64,000 nucleotides of DNA from Onthophagus taurus. Taxonomy: Eukaryota > Arthropoda > Insecta > Coleoptera > Scarabaeidae. Below are positions 1-10,340 of this stretch, piece by piece (positions within the stretch are counted from its first letter, which is position 1; each line of letters starts with the position of its first letter). Where the stretch lies: positions 3,038,001 through 3,102,000 of the forward strand of contig NC_091976.1 of assembly GCF_036711975.1 (NCBI RefSeq), written 5' to 3'. Under the pieces are notes generated by a model. That model did not search any database, was not told the DNA's origin, and saw only the letters and a program-made list of their open reading frames with translations. Made by a program: the position numbers and the translations under genes.

Positions 1-592
1 TGTTATAAACAGCTTCTGCCACACTGATAGTCTATTTTAAATCGTCAAGTTGTATGGTTTACAGAAAACATTATTGGCAATAACATCAATAATAACGAAT
101 AACAAGATATTAATTTTATAATTAATAAAAATTTCCTATAACATGTAGTAAATATTTGTAAGAATCAGGTGTGAAGTTAACCCTAGAACCACAACGTGGA
201 ATTTTGATCACATTAGTCACAACCTGGCGTCGCATACGACTCCATAATAAAATCCTATTTATACCTTGTTTTTTTGATTAAAACGTCCATATAATTATAC
301 ATATGGAAAGCAAATGAAGTACTGGAAAGGTTGTAATAGTATATTACATTATGAGGACTGTAAGGACCTTATTATATGCGAGTAGGAAAGCTGCGCGCGA
401 GCCGCGTAGCGGCGAGTGCAGTAATTCTACGAGCATGTAATAAGCTTACAATTCGAGTTATGTACTATACTATTTCTACGAAAGAAAAAAATCGTATATA
501 TATTTTCAATTTTTTTTCAGAATTACGACGTTTTGACAGCGTGTATCTGTCAGAACAGCGTCTACCAATTCGATTCGATTTTGATTGGTCAG

Positions 593-644
593 AATGAACC
601 GGAACTATAACGTAATGAATATTACATTACAGTTCCGGTTCATT
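593..644. repeat. Short perfect hairpin in the non-coding arm of piggyBac A
   Basis: Two 14 bp arms (593-606 and 631-644; AATGAACCGGAACT and its complement) with further partial pairing inward around an AT-rich loop. It lies between the left terminal repeat and the 3' end of the transposase gene. It could be a structured 3' element or a trace of a small insertion. Confidence 0.5.
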
Positions 645-836
645 ATGTTACAGTGTTCGCAATTGTCCGTTTACTTATGTTAGTAACCAAACAGTACATA
701 ATCGGTAACTTACTAATATGGGAGTAGAAAAATATACTTAGTTCAAGTAAATACTAGAATTTTATTTATTTATAAAAAGAAAGAAACCACGCTAAAACTG
801 AAATAAAAAACTATGGTATTTGAAATAAAAGTTTTA

Positions 837-2600
837 TTATTTGCAGTCTACACAAATGCTGAGGCGGTGCTCGGCGCATACGCTTTTTTTGCAATGTTCG
901 CATTTGTTTCGCGCTTTACGGTTTTTTGCCCTGGGGCAGTAATCACAACGACCTAATGGCCCCTCAGCCCTTTGCAATACCTCTTCTTCGTCGCACTTTA
1001 ATATTTGGCGAATATTACTTCTTATTTCCCTCGGAAGTCGTCCATTATTCATCCTGCCTCTAAGATGTTCTTCTACCAGTGACATAGACAGTTGCTTTAG
1101 GAAGGCTGACCGTTGAACTGGTTTATCGGCATCCTCGTTCCATTTGTAAATGACATACGAGTTGATTCCTGCAATGTCCATCATTCCATAAAAGATTCTT
1201 AGTGGCCATCTACGAGTTTTTCTGGACACTGTCGTCGAATGACATAGCTGGTCGAATGTATCAACGCCACCTTTTGTTTCATTATAAAACATGATCATTT
1301 CTGGCTTTTTGGTGTGTTCATTTATATCTGGTTGGGTATGCATTGTTGATATTAGAATAACTGTTTTGTTCTTTTTTGGGACGTACGAAACCAGAGTGCT
1401 TTGGTCGTTATGTACAAACATACTCGATTGTACCGCTTTTCCTTTTGTTTCCACAAGCTGTTTTGGTATGTCTGGTTTGTTCTTTCTCAAGGTTCCCACC
1501 ATGGTTAGCTTGAGTTCTAATAATTTTTCCGCTACCTCTAATGAACTAAACCAATTATCCATTGTGCAGTTTCGGTTTGAGCCTTGAATTTCTTTCGTCA
1601 AGTTCAAAACATAATGTGTCGGAATGGAAAACGGTCCTTCCCTGACCTCTTTACCGATATAAGGCTTGGCCGAGCACATATAAAATGTTCTTGAATCACA
1701 CATGGTCACAAGTTTTAAACCGTATTTATCCGGCTTACTAGGGATATACATTTTAAAAGGACATCGTCCTCTAAATGCCAGTAAAGTTTCATCAATAGTT
1801 ACATATTCTGAGGGGCTGTAGTTTCTTCTACAACATCCCTCAAAAATATCCCATATCTCTCTGGTAGCAGCGAATTTGTCTTGTTTTTTCCTTTCTTCCC
1901 TTGTCGCTTTATTGTCAAACCGCAAACAATTGATCAGAAATTCAAATCGGTTTTTACACATTGTTGCTCTGAAAACCGGAGGTCCTAACTCTAATGAAAA
2001 TAAATCATGTAGGGTAAGATGCGCGCTTTTCATAACACCGCTAAGATATAAAAGACCAAGTAAAGCACGCAATTCAACAACATTTGTTTCACCAATATAT
2101 CGCTGAGCGGTTTTATAACGTGTCCTTTTTATATTGATTTGGTGGTTTGTATATTGAACAATTATGTCGAGGATCTCGTCAGTAAAAAATGAATTCCAAA
2201 TTTTACGTATGCATTTCAAGTTGCGCAAACAACCTTTTGGACCGGGTAAATGAAGTACAATGTTCTTCCGGGCAGTTCTTGCATTTCTAGCATGAAAACT
2301 TTTCAAATACCATTTACGACCATTCTTCGCATATATCGCTTTCCTATTTTCTGTCTCATAACTGCTTGAAGAAGCTGCAGTATTATCGCTCACGTCATTA
2401 CACTGATTACTTTCTTCATTAGTATTTTGTGGTTCAGCTGCATCAAACTCGTCGTCTTCTAAAATTTCATTTGTTGTAAAATCTTCTGTTTCACTTTCTT
2501 CACTTTCAGCTGCTTCATCGTCCTCCAATTCGTCATTTTGAATCGCAAGTGCTATTCTTTCTAACTCTATCTGAGACAAGGGACGTTTTCTTTCATTCAT
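837..2600 (-). CDS. piggyBac transposase (PGBD4-like), intact
   Basis: DDD transposase that would excise and reinsert element A at TTAA sites in the nucleus. Starting at the ATG at 2600 the protein is 587 residues, normal for the family. It has an acidic N-terminal tail, then the RNase H-like DDE_Tnp_1_7 core with catalytic aspartates at about D270 (in TIDETLLAFRGR), D348 (in TMDNWF) and D447 (in GGVDTFDQL), and a C-terminal cysteine-rich zinc-binding domain (about 552-587) of CxxC type. The frame is open 15 codons further upstream, but that part overlaps a predicted 5'UTR intron, so the later ATG is preferred. Its catalytic segment resembles the decayed copy at 43-45 kb. No frameshift or stop is seen. 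Confidence 0.93.
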   Translation of the reverse strand: MNERKRPLSQIELERIALAIQNDELEDDEAAESEESETEDFTTNEILEDDEFDAAEPQNTNEESNQCNDVSDNTAASSSSYETENRKAIYAKNGRKWYLKSFHARNARTARKNIVLHLPGPKGCLRNLKCIRKIWNSFFTDEILDIIVQYTNHQINIKRTRYKTAQRYIGETNVVELRALLGLLYLSGVMKSAHLTLHDLFSLELGPPVFRATMCKNRFEFLINCLRFDNKATREERKKQDKFAATREIWDIFEGCCRRNYSPSEYVTIDETLLAFRGRCPFKMYIPSKPDKYGLKLVTMCDSRTFYMCSAKPYIGKEVREGPFSIPTHYVLNLTKEIQGSNRNCTMDNWFSSLEVAEKLLELKLTMVGTLRKNKPDIPKQLVETKGKAVQSSMFVHNDQSTLVSYVPKKNKTVILISTMHTQPDINEHTKKPEMIMFYNETKGGVDTFDQLCHSTTVSRKTRRWPLRIFYGMMDIAGINSYVIYKWNEDADKPVQRSAFLKQLSMSLVEEHLRGRMNNGRLPREIRSNIRQILKCDEEEVLQRAEGPLGRCDYCPRAKNRKARNKCEHCKKSVCAEHRLSICVDCK

Positions 2601-2607
2601 ATTTGCT

Positions 2608-2666
2608 CTACAAGGTATATATTTGCATAAAAATAAATAAAACAAAATACAAACAGAAGCACATAC
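2608..2666 (-). other. Predicted 5'UTR intron of piggyBac A
   Basis: On the minus strand a consensus donor (AGAG|GTATGT, intron from 2666) is followed 59 bp later by a pyrimidine-rich acceptor ending TTGTAG (at 2608), eight bases before the ATG at 2600. A comparable GT-AG pair sits just before the ATG of the related piggyBac at 43-45 kb. Predicted from sequence only. Confidence 0.6.
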
Positions 2667-2895
2667 CTCTGGAATTTCTATGTTTTAAAGAACAACGTGG
2701 CGTCGTATACGACGGCTAATTTTTTTGACACAGATACAATTGTTTAAATTTGGAACTGATTCGTCTACACACTTTTCACTCTTAACCTAAAAGGTACTGA
2801 GACGCGTGATCACCTACGTCATATAGCGCAAGCGCACGTTAAGATTTAAATTTCTTGCGGTCGCATACGACGCCACGTTGTGGTTCTAGGGTTAA

Positions 2896-3108
2896 AATAA
2901 AGGAATTTACTGTACTTTAACTAGTTTTCTTTGTCTGACTAGTTTCGCGTATAAAGGCATCTTCAGCAACTTCGTTAAAAAGTTGAGAAAATAACAATTT
3001 CAAAAACCTTCAAACTCAAAAATTATAGCACGATTTACTAGACTGAATATTTACAAACATTTATTTTTGAACAAAAAAATATGGTTTTGTTCCCAATTGA
3101 GAACAATG
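2896..3108 (-). repeat. Possible Penelope-type 3' end remnant
   Basis: No ORF. Read on the minus strand, the stretch near 2950-2985 has the pattern 'GCTGAAGATG...CGCGAAACTAG', a sentence often found near Penelope-like termini, and a similar 'CTGAAGAAGATTC...GAATCGAAA' follows the real Penelope ORF at 58.85 kb. This is a motif-level resemblance only. Confidence 0.28.
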
Positions 3109-3110
3109 TA

Positions 3111-3421
3111 CCGGGTGGGCCACTAAGAAAGGACGCCGGCTATATCTCAGAAACTGTTGATCGCATAGTTTTCAGACAAAAAAATTCTTATACAAAGTGA
3201 CCCATAGAAACTGCTGGAAATTATTTTCAAGTTTGTAAAACTACCGCTAGGGGGCGTAATGCCAACGACAAAATTTAAAATGGAGTTTTTCGTAAAATTT
3301 TGATAATAAAACTTCATTCGGCTATAACATTTTTAGAATCTTTAGATAATTTCTGACAACTTTCGGTAGTCAATTTTTTTGCTTACTGCTTAAATAAGTG
3401 AGGTACGGGGTGTTACATTTA
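3111..3421 (+). repeat. Left long terminal inverted repeat of the 3.1-5.5 kb element
   Basis: About 311 bp, complementary to 5188-5495 with scattered substitutions and small indels. It starts CCGGGTGGGCCACTAAG and ends inward at GGTGTTACATTTA. Both arms contain the phrase GGGGTGTTACATTTA at their inner limit, after which similarity stops abruptly. Confidence 0.88.
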
Positions 3422-3806
3422 CTATTATAAAAGTAGCCCTAACTTAATAATTGTTCATCCGAATACATCAAAATTGGTCTTGTTGGAAAGAGGAGGAATT
3501 TTTGTATTCCATGACATCCCAAATTAGCCGATTTACTTTCTAAGTCAAACGCTAGGTGGCGTAATTTGTCAGTTTTATTTATTTTTACAATTTTCTCGAA
3601 AAATTCAAATGAAAACGTATATTTTTGACAAGGTATGTGAAAAGAGCGTTAAAAAGTACGTTATACAGTGAAAACCGCAATATCGTACATGTTTTAGTCT
3701 TACAGATATTCAAAAAAAGAAGGATAAATTAAAACGTAACTACGTTTGGGTGATTATTTAATATCATAATAAGCTTTCAAAGAACAACTTTAACCAATTA
3801 AAGAAA

Positions 3807-5048
3807 TCAGTGATGTCTTAAATGTTCAAATTGTCTGCCATCAGCAGCAATGCACTGTTGTAGGCGCTGGTGCGTAGATAAGACGGCAGCCTCTATTTCC
3901 GGTAATGAAATATTGCGGATAACATTTCCTATCCGTTCGATCATGTCTTCTCGCGTCGTAGGCCTGGTTGTAAAGACGAGGTCTTTTATTCGCCAGACAA
4001 ATAAAACTCTAAACATGTTAAATCGGGCGATCTAGAGAACAAAAATTATTAGTTAGATGTATCACAGAATCATAGGTACTACAGACTTGTAAAGTTTAAA
4101 AACTGCTAAGTAAGAGGTACCTTGCTGGCCAAGGATATAAACTTCCTCTGCCTATCCACTTATTAAGAAAAGTTTCGTTCAAAAATTGTCGCACTTTTGC
4201 GGAGAAATGTGCCGGGCACCCATCGTGCTGAAAAGACATGTCTCTGCGAATAGCTAAAGGCACATCTTCCAAAAGAATTGACAGTTCATTTCTTAAAAAA
4301 TTGAGGTACGTTGCACCATTTAGTCTATTGTTAAATATATAAGGACCAATAATGCGTCCACCTAAAATCCCGCACCAAACGTTTACGATCCACAGGCCTT
4401 GATGCTGTATTTCTCGCATCCAATGAGGGTTGTTACGCGACCAGTAATGCATATTATGCAGGTTTGCACCATCACTATTGAATGTGGCCTCGTCAGTCCA
4501 CAGCATCCTTGAAATCAGTTAAGGATCTTCTATTAACATGTTTGTTAACCAGTGGCAGTAATCCAGACGAATATCACAATCTCTTGCAGTCAGAGCTTGA
4601 TGGAGAACTACGTGGTACGAGTGCATCCTACATTAAAATGTGTTAGTTCGTATTCTCGCTGGTTGATTTCATAAAACATGTAGTATTTTCATATATTCTT
4701 TTATACCTACCCATATTCTCTTAAAATACGTCGGACCGTCGTCCGAGTAACACCTAAACCATCAGCGATTGTTCTTGTGCTAAGCTGTGGATTGAATTCC
4801 ACATACGCTAAAACATTTATTACGTTTTCTTCAGTGCGACTTCTACGTGTTCTATGATATATAGAACGATGAATACTTCCTGTAGTCCTTAACTAATGGG
4901 CTATACGGATGAAAACATTTGTGTTATAATGCTGCCGTTGTGGATGACGAACTGCATAATGTCTTGCAGCAATAGTTGCATTCTGCATGCATTCAAAGTA
5001 ACTCGCAAGCATATCATACGCTTCCTCATTGGTCGGGATTTTTAAAAT
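3807..5048 (-). pseudogene. DD41D mariner-like transposase with two introns, decayed
   Basis: Pieces of one transposase can be followed from 5048 down to 3807: an N-terminal segment (NEEAYDML...), a helix-turn-helix part (STRTIADGLGVTRTTVRR), the first catalytic block WTDEATF, the second QHDGCPAHFS, and the C-terminal FEHL. Two GT-AG introns restore the reading exactly: 4628-4710 (83 bp, between ILREYG and MHSYHV) and 4032-4120 (89 bp, joining WPA to RSPDLT). After splicing the third acidic residue is E rather than D, 41 residues after the second D. Decay: stops after the N-terminal block (near 4894) and near 4530, and a one-base frameshift near 4010. Normal copies are about 350 residues. Confidence 0.8.
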
Positions 5049-5187
5049 AGCTAAATTAAGTTATTCACACGACAGAGAAAACACTAAATGACAGTAACAA
5101 CAGTTTGACTTGACGCCATAAAATTAAACAATCGGATTTTGTTTTATCATGGCCCGCTAAGATCAATGAGAATATTTTGATATTACC

Positions 5188-5495
5188 TAAATGTAACACC
5201 CCGTACCTCACTTATTTAAGCAGCAAGCAAAAAAATGGACTAACGAATGTTGTCAGAAATTATCTAAAGATTCTAAAAATATTATAGCTGAATGAAGTTT
5301 ATTATCAAAATTTTACGAAAAACTACATTTAAATTTTGTCGTTGGCATTACGCCCCTAGCGGTAGTTTTACAAACTTGAAAATAATTTCCAGCAGTTTCT
5401 ATAGGCCACTTTGTATAAGAATTTTTTTGTCTGAATACTATGCCATCAACAATTTATGAGATATAGCCGGCATCCTTTCTTAGTGGCCCACCCGG
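5188..5495 (-). repeat. Right long terminal inverted repeat of the 3.1-5.5 kb element
   Basis: About 308 bp, the inverted partner of 3111-3421. The outer end reads CTTAGTGGCCCACCCGG followed by the TA duplication. Promoter signals for the transposase would have to lie in or just inside this arm, because the gene's N-terminus starts about 140 bp inward. Confidence 0.88.
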
Positions 5496-5607
5496 TACAT
5501 AAAAACTACAGTTTTCCAAAATTAATATTAAAACTAGAAGCGCAAGAAAAATCAACAAGATAAAAGATGTAAACAAAATATTTCGGGTTAACGACATAAC
5601 TGTATGT

Positions 5608-6193
5608 TTAATCGTCACTTACAATGAAATTGTTTAAAACAATTATTGTTTTAGTGGAAACAGAGGTGCACTCTACATTATTCACACATAGTCCGAGATT
5701 TTCTATAACAATTGTGGTTTTTACATCTTTCGCGGTTATCCGTGTGTAAAGGCCAATGTCCAATGTTGTCAGACCTGATACTATATGTTGGCCGAGGCTC
5801 ATCACTTCCTCTTTTTGATGGAAGGGATAAAGCAGAACGAGTGCGCTTAGAGCGATTGGGCCGTCCCTTTTTGTTTTCAGGTGCAATTTTACCATTCAAA
5901 CATAAGTCTCGCGCTAATGTAGTTTTAAATTCTAGCAAGGAACAACAGTCATTGTTATTTAGTTGCTTGTTTATTCAGCGAAAGAGTAACCAAGCATTAA
6001 CTACAACAACGTCCAGCATGTGAAAAAATATGCGAAGATAGCATTTACGACTTTTTAATTTTATAGGATACAGGCCTAATAGAGAATCTTGCAAATCCAC
6101 GCCACCCATATGCATATTATATACAGTAACAACGTCTGGACGACCAATGTCCTTTCTACAATTCTCTGCTTTCTCAAAAAAAAATCGGTTCAA
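5608..6193 (-). pseudogene. piggyBac transposase C-terminal fragment
   Basis: Minus-strand reading gives IGRPDVVTVYNMHMGGVDLQ (the third catalytic aspartate block), then SRKCYLRIFFHMLDVVVVNA and a C-terminal cysteine-rich tail (RCKN..., KCNVHLCFH). These are typical of PGBD2/3-like piggyBac proteins. Only the last ~200 residues remain, spread over two frames and with a stop, and no terminal repeat or TTAA was found. This is an old relic unrelated to the complete copies A and C. Confidence 0.75.
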
Positions 6194-6273
6194 AAAAAAT
6201 CATCTCCATCACATTCCTTTTTTTCCCAAGATTTAAGACATGAAATAGAATTTGTAACACAAAGTTAATAAGC

Positions 6274-6453
6274 GAGGGTTTTGATTTCTTTTCGCGTTAA
6301 CCCACAGTAAATATCCGAAGCTTGAAGAATATAATCTTTAAATTCCTTCTCAACGTTATCAGGAAAAACCTTTCTGTTTGGAAAATAACCAACGATGACC
6401 GAAGGTTGGACTCTCTTTTCATCGTCGATTTTGAATTGCTAAAGAATATCTGC
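6274..6453 (-). pseudogene. Tigger/pogo-like transposase DNA-binding fragment
   Basis: About 60 residues between two stops include VFPDNVEKEFKDYILQASDI followed by YCGLTRKEIKTLAY. That wording matches the second CENP-B-type helix-turn-helix of Tigger/jerky-like pogo transposases ('...EEELVEYLLEM...FGLTRKDVRRLAY'). No catalytic part is adjacent; the Tigger catalytic fragment at 7.6-8.3 kb is on the same strand but in the wrong order to be a simple continuation. Confidence 0.45.
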
Positions 6454-6751
6454 AAGTGTCGGGGAAGTATAAGAATTGTCCGTGGTAAGACGGTGTCTCA
6501 AATTCAAAATTGGTCTCATTTAAGACATAACAATTTGTGTTCCCATTCCCTGGTCTTAATCTAATCAATTATAATTACTATCGATTATTGTTTCCCTTTC
6601 TGTGTAAATTACGAATGACCAAATATATCCAGATTTCGATTCGCATAAAATGTAAAATTTGATGCCGAATCTGGCCCCAGGTATCATAATAAAAATAGTC
6701 GTTTTTAATATAGTTTCTATATTTTTATCAATTAATTCCTATTTGCTGCGA

Positions 6752-7335
6752 CCGGGGTATTACACTATAATAGGGTAATATCATCATATACGAGTATATT
6801 TGATGAAAAATATTACAGTGTAATGTACCAAATCTTTTTTATATATAGTTTTGATGTAAGGAAGAAAGTCAATGGATTAAGCTAAGGACAAAGGATAAGA
6901 TAAGATTCACCAGCTGCTAAGAATCTAAGTTTTACAATAAGGCGGTCTTCCACCGTTGTACTGTTTCTTAAATGAGTATATTTCTGTGAAATCAATTTAT
7001 ATACTTTAGACGCCTAGAAACAAAAGCTCTTCTCATCCACTTTAAATAGTTCTCGTAATGGTTTGGATCTTCACTTTTCAATTCCCTCAATAAATGATTT
7101 TGCCCACATTCATTTTGTCTTCTTTTTGCGTTACTTTTTCAATAATAAACAGATTGCAGTTATTGAACTCAAACAGGCACCAAAAGCAAAAAGCTGTGGT
7201 TCATGCATTTTATATAATAATATGATCAAATATATTACGTAGTGTAAATAGACAACATATTTTCCATAATATTTTCTCATCAAACGTTATATTACAAATA
7301 TTTAATAATAGATCTATGATAGTGTAATATCGGCC
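6752..7335. repeat. Possible MITE with ~20 bp inverted ends
   Basis: A phrase GTATTACACTATAATAG at about 6757-6773 recurs inverted at about 7314-7333 (CTATGATAGTGTAATAT). The ~580 bp between contain no coding potential that I recognise, and a further internal copy of TATTACAGTGTAAT lies near 6811. The arms are imperfect and no clear target duplication was found. Confidence 0.3.
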
Positions 7336-7599
7336 TGAGAAATGCCGAATTGGTTAAAATCACTTAATAAATCAATCATTTCAAATAAACCATAGTTGAG
7401 TATTAACAATTAGAAAAATATTATCAAAATCCTTACGAAATATAAATTTAAAGACAAGAACTGTATAATACATAAAATCCTCAAAAATCATAACACTTTA
7501 TTGTGTGCATTTATATATTTATTATATATTATATATTTATATATTTTATTATATTTATTTTTGTAGGTAAGAGCTTGCTTCCTACAAAGTTTTTTCAAA
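7336..7599. other. AT-rich spacer with TATAT low-complexity tract
   Basis: No gene seen. Positions 7509-7562 are an almost pure A/T run of TATTATATATT-type repeats. It separates the possible MITE from the Tigger fragment. Confidence 0.5.
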
Positions 7600-8297
7600 A
7601 CTTCTGCTATCGTGATTGCTGACTTCAGCAGAAATGTCTTCAAATATAGGCTTATCCATTTCCAGTACCGATAGACTTTCAGCTTCTCGTGGAATAGGGT
7701 GTAGTTACCTTCAGCGTATGTTGCCTCTGATGGAGGACTGCCAAAATTGTTTGGGTCATATCGCAGGTGGTCTAAAGAAGCAGAAACCGGCAATTCTGTA
7801 GATGGTCCTGATTGTTCTCAGTCGGTGACTGCTGACGGCATGAAACTAATTTTTTCAAAAACGTCTGCGTATGGAAAAATTCTACATTTTTTTAAAGCTA
7901 CTACAATATTTATTGGCATCATTGCTTTTTGATATGCTTGACCCACACACTCGGGAACGTTGTAGATTGCTATCTGTTTGCCTCTGTTCTTCACAACTAG
8001 AAACCTACAGCGCTATTATAATACTCACATCAAGTGATTGCCTTTTAGCTGTTGTGTGTGGGTGTAGGATAAGAACACAGACTTCAGATCTTTTGGCTAG
8101 ATCTAAAGTGTCAATACTCAGATGGGATTCGTGATTAACCATTATTAACGATGCGGGATTTTCTGGGGATGCACAAGTATGTTTTATAAAGTGCTGCATG
8201 ACTTGGACAAACAGCTCCGCATTCATCCATTCACTCGGGTTAGCAAGTCCAAAAGATCCTGGAGGTGCACCAGTTGACATAAAATCCTTGTCGTAGG
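7600..8297 (-). pseudogene. Tigger/pogo-like DDE transposase, C-terminal half
   Basis: The minus strand encodes GAPPGSFGLANPSEWMNAEL, then LIMVNHESHLSIDTLDLAK and the C-terminal proline-rich tail (around 7680-7900, PSAVTD...). These are landmarks of the DDE_1 domain of Tigger/jerky-like transposases. The expected LDN of the catalytic block is MVN here, and the expected PPHTSHKLQPLD reads HPHTTAKRQSLD, so the domain is mutated. The 5' part has been lost where a BEL/Pao fragment abuts at about 8298. Confidence 0.7.
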
Positions 8298-9401
8298 GGG
8301 GTCATAAATCTTACTGATCATGTACAACACCCTTCGTTTTGTTATTGTTTTGTAGTTATCGGAAGAAACATAATAATTAAGGTGATCTTTGTGCGGCTGC
8401 CAAAATAATGTTCGACTTGATTCGTTATCACTTAAATTTATTATTGTTAAGGGTTGTTCTACGAGGTCATGGTCTTGAACTGAGTTTAAAATTTGCCTGT
8501 CGTTCGTTATCCACTTTCGTAGGTTGAATGTTGCAGTCTGCAAAATCTGTGTAATTTCTGTTTTCATCTTTAGTGCCTCGTCTAAGGCATCAACTCCTGT
8601 TAAAAGATCTTTTTGTATAGCCTTGGAAACTAAAGGATATTGGTGCTGATTTTCGATGGCAAGTTGTTTTAGACATCGTGTCGCCAAATACGAGGAAGAT
8701 GTCAATCCGTATGTTACTATGTTGAGTTCATAGCATTTTATGTCTTCATCGGTATTATTTAGAATGCGTTGATATTTTTGTTGACTTGGGTTAATAAGTA
8801 CTTGTCTTTCTCGACATCTGCACCAAGTACGTACTTATGTTTTCAAAATCGTATCAGTATATCAAACAGATCGCTTTGAACGGTAGATCCTTTCATTTGC
8901 ACATCATTTAAGTTTAAATGATAAGTTTAGCCCGGTGTCAGTCGTCGCTGACCCATCAAACTGTTCGTAATTTCGTTGTGCTACTGGATTGTTTTAAAAC
9001 GGCATGGTGCACCAGATAATATGTACCTGCTTCATTCTACACAAGGAGACAAATGATCTAAATCTTGGTATTCAGAGATAAAAGACTTAAACTGTACGCT
9101 TAAGTTCTCATCGCGAGAAAATCTTTGCTCCAATGCAAAAAAAAAACTGCGTAAGGTTCTCTCGGAATGGGATGTCTACTACAAATCGCCCATCTACTTC
9201 TCGTTTTGTGGTTTGTTCGAAAATTATTTCACTTGCGGATTCTTCATTGTTCATAGTTCGTTCTGGTAGTTCTTCTTGTTCCCAAAATCTAGCCAGCTGG
9301 TCTATTATTGCGCAGAAAACGTTCGTTTTCTGTTTGGAATAATCTACGCAACCTGTGCCTGCCAATACGTAACCTAATTTCGTTTGATGTAAGGTTGGCA
9401 C
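8298..9401 (-). pseudogene. BEL/Pao retrotransposon pol fragment lacking the YVDD motif
   Basis: Two blocks of a Pao-type polyprotein are visible: 9108-9401 (LGYVLAGTG..., FWEQEELPE..., GRFVVDIPF) and 8223-8705 (SSYLATRCLKQLA..., LLTGVDALDEALKM..., RVLYMISKIYDP). The first lies just upstream of the reverse transcriptase, the second spans palm and connection. The catalytic stretch expected between AIQKD and LLTG (FYVDD in the family) is missing as an in-frame loss of about five codons near 8609. The 400 bp between blocks are frameshifted. The fragment ends abruptly at the Tigger junction. Confidence 0.75.
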
Positions 9402-9499
9402 ATTGTTTTCCCATGTGTATTTGTTTATTTAACAACCTAGACCAAAACACTGGCTATGCCAGCAGTACGTCTACACGCTTATTTACATTTTTGATTTTT

Positions 9500-9690
9500 C
9501 CTCAATAATGACGTAAGTGGAGAAATAATTGTTGAGAAATTCAGCACAAACCAACGATACCAGGATGCAACTCCAACCATCCTACGAACTTCAGAAACGT
9601 TTCTAGGTATCGGGATTTCTAAAATAGCTCTTACTGTATCTGGATCTACTTGTGAACCAATTCTGTCCGTGGTATTTCAATGACTCTACA
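9500..9690 (-). pseudogene. Ty3/gypsy reverse transcriptase C-terminal fragment
   Basis: Minus-strand translation gives GSQVDPDTVRAILEIPIPRN and then VRRMVGVASWYRWFVLNFST followed by APL-type residues (SPLTSLLRKNQK). This is the strongly conserved segment between the palm and RNase H of Ty3/gypsy polymerases. A stop follows directly after RKNQKCK, and nothing else of the element is attached. Confidence 0.7.
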
Positions 9691-9894
9691 GAAATTCCAC
9701 CTATCTTTACTGAGCGTCACTCAAGCTTTACTGATGCGTGCAAAACTTCAGTCATGCGGTAGAATTTATCATTGAAACTTATATATAAGTGAAACATGTT
9801 GTACTGAATGAAAAATGTATTAAATAAATCATAAAATATCTTTGTGGATCGAAGCTTTCTACTTCATTTATTATTCCAGATTTTGCAGGACTCG

Positions 9895-10200
9895 AAAATG
9901 TTTCTTGAATCTGCTATGCGTGCATTGGAGTCGTTAAAATCATTCGTCGAATCCAAAAGAGATGATTTTGATAAATACGAAGAAGCAGCTAAACAAATAT
10001 CAAATATTTATGAATACGTACAATCACGCATCAGAAAAAGAAGTTCACACTTCTTTGAACCAGCTCGATTACATGAAAGCACAAGACACAAATCTGTCAC
10101 CAAAAGAGAAATTTAAAGTGTCCGATTTTATCCCAGTGATTGATCAACTTTGTGTTTCTCTCACTGAAAGATTCGCTCGTTTTCAAAAATTAAAATTATA
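9895..10200 (+). pseudogene. hAT transposase fragment (ZMYM1-like)
   Basis: Two overlapping plus-strand frames join into one hAT reading: ESAMRALESLKSFVESKRDD..., RKRSSHFFEPA, then PKEKFKVSDFIPVIDQLCVS and LTERFARF. This corresponds to the middle helical region of ZMYM1/DUF4371-type hAT proteins, upstream of the dimerisation domain. A frameshift lies near 10030-10060. Only about 100 residues are left. Confidence 0.6.
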
Positions 10201-10340
10201 AAGAATAGGCTTTTTGCATACATCTTAACTTAGCTAAGAAAGTATCTCAAATGCTACAAGTGTCTGTCCTTGGGTAACCAAACGAGATGTTGAAATGTTT
10301 CGTGAAAATTGTTCTATAGCTTTCATAGGATACAGAACAG

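Larger units (their letters stand above)
181..2891 (-). mobile_element. Complete piggyBac element A with TTAA duplication
   Basis: The element is bounded by a perfect 19 bp inverted repeat (181-199 and 2873-2891, outer bases CCCTAGAACCACAACGTGG) and flanked by TTAA at 177-180 and 2892-2895, the target duplication of the piggyBac superfamily. A 15 bp subterminal motif (GGCGTCGCATACGAC) recurs at 226-240, inverted at 2860-2874, with a related copy near 2698-2715; these are plausible transposase-binding sites. The single gene inside is uninterrupted. Intact ends plus an open ORF suggest a young, possibly autonomous copy. Confidence 0.93.
3111..5495 (-). mobile_element. Mariner-like (DD41D-type) element with ~310 bp inverted repeats
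   Basis: The ends are long inverted repeats (3111-3421 and 5188-5495) beginning CCGGGTGGGCCACTAAG, flanked by TA at 3109-3110 and 5496-5497, as expected for Tc1/mariner. The interior carries one minus-strand transposase gene broken by stops. Inverted repeats this long are unusual for mariner-like elements, where 20-40 bp is common. The two arms differ at scattered positions, so the insertion is not recent. Confidence 0.88.

Noticed and set aside
376-597. Plus-strand 73-codon ORF inside piggyBac A
   Set aside because: It lies in the non-coding arm of the element, has no recognisable motif and overlaps the region beside the hairpin.
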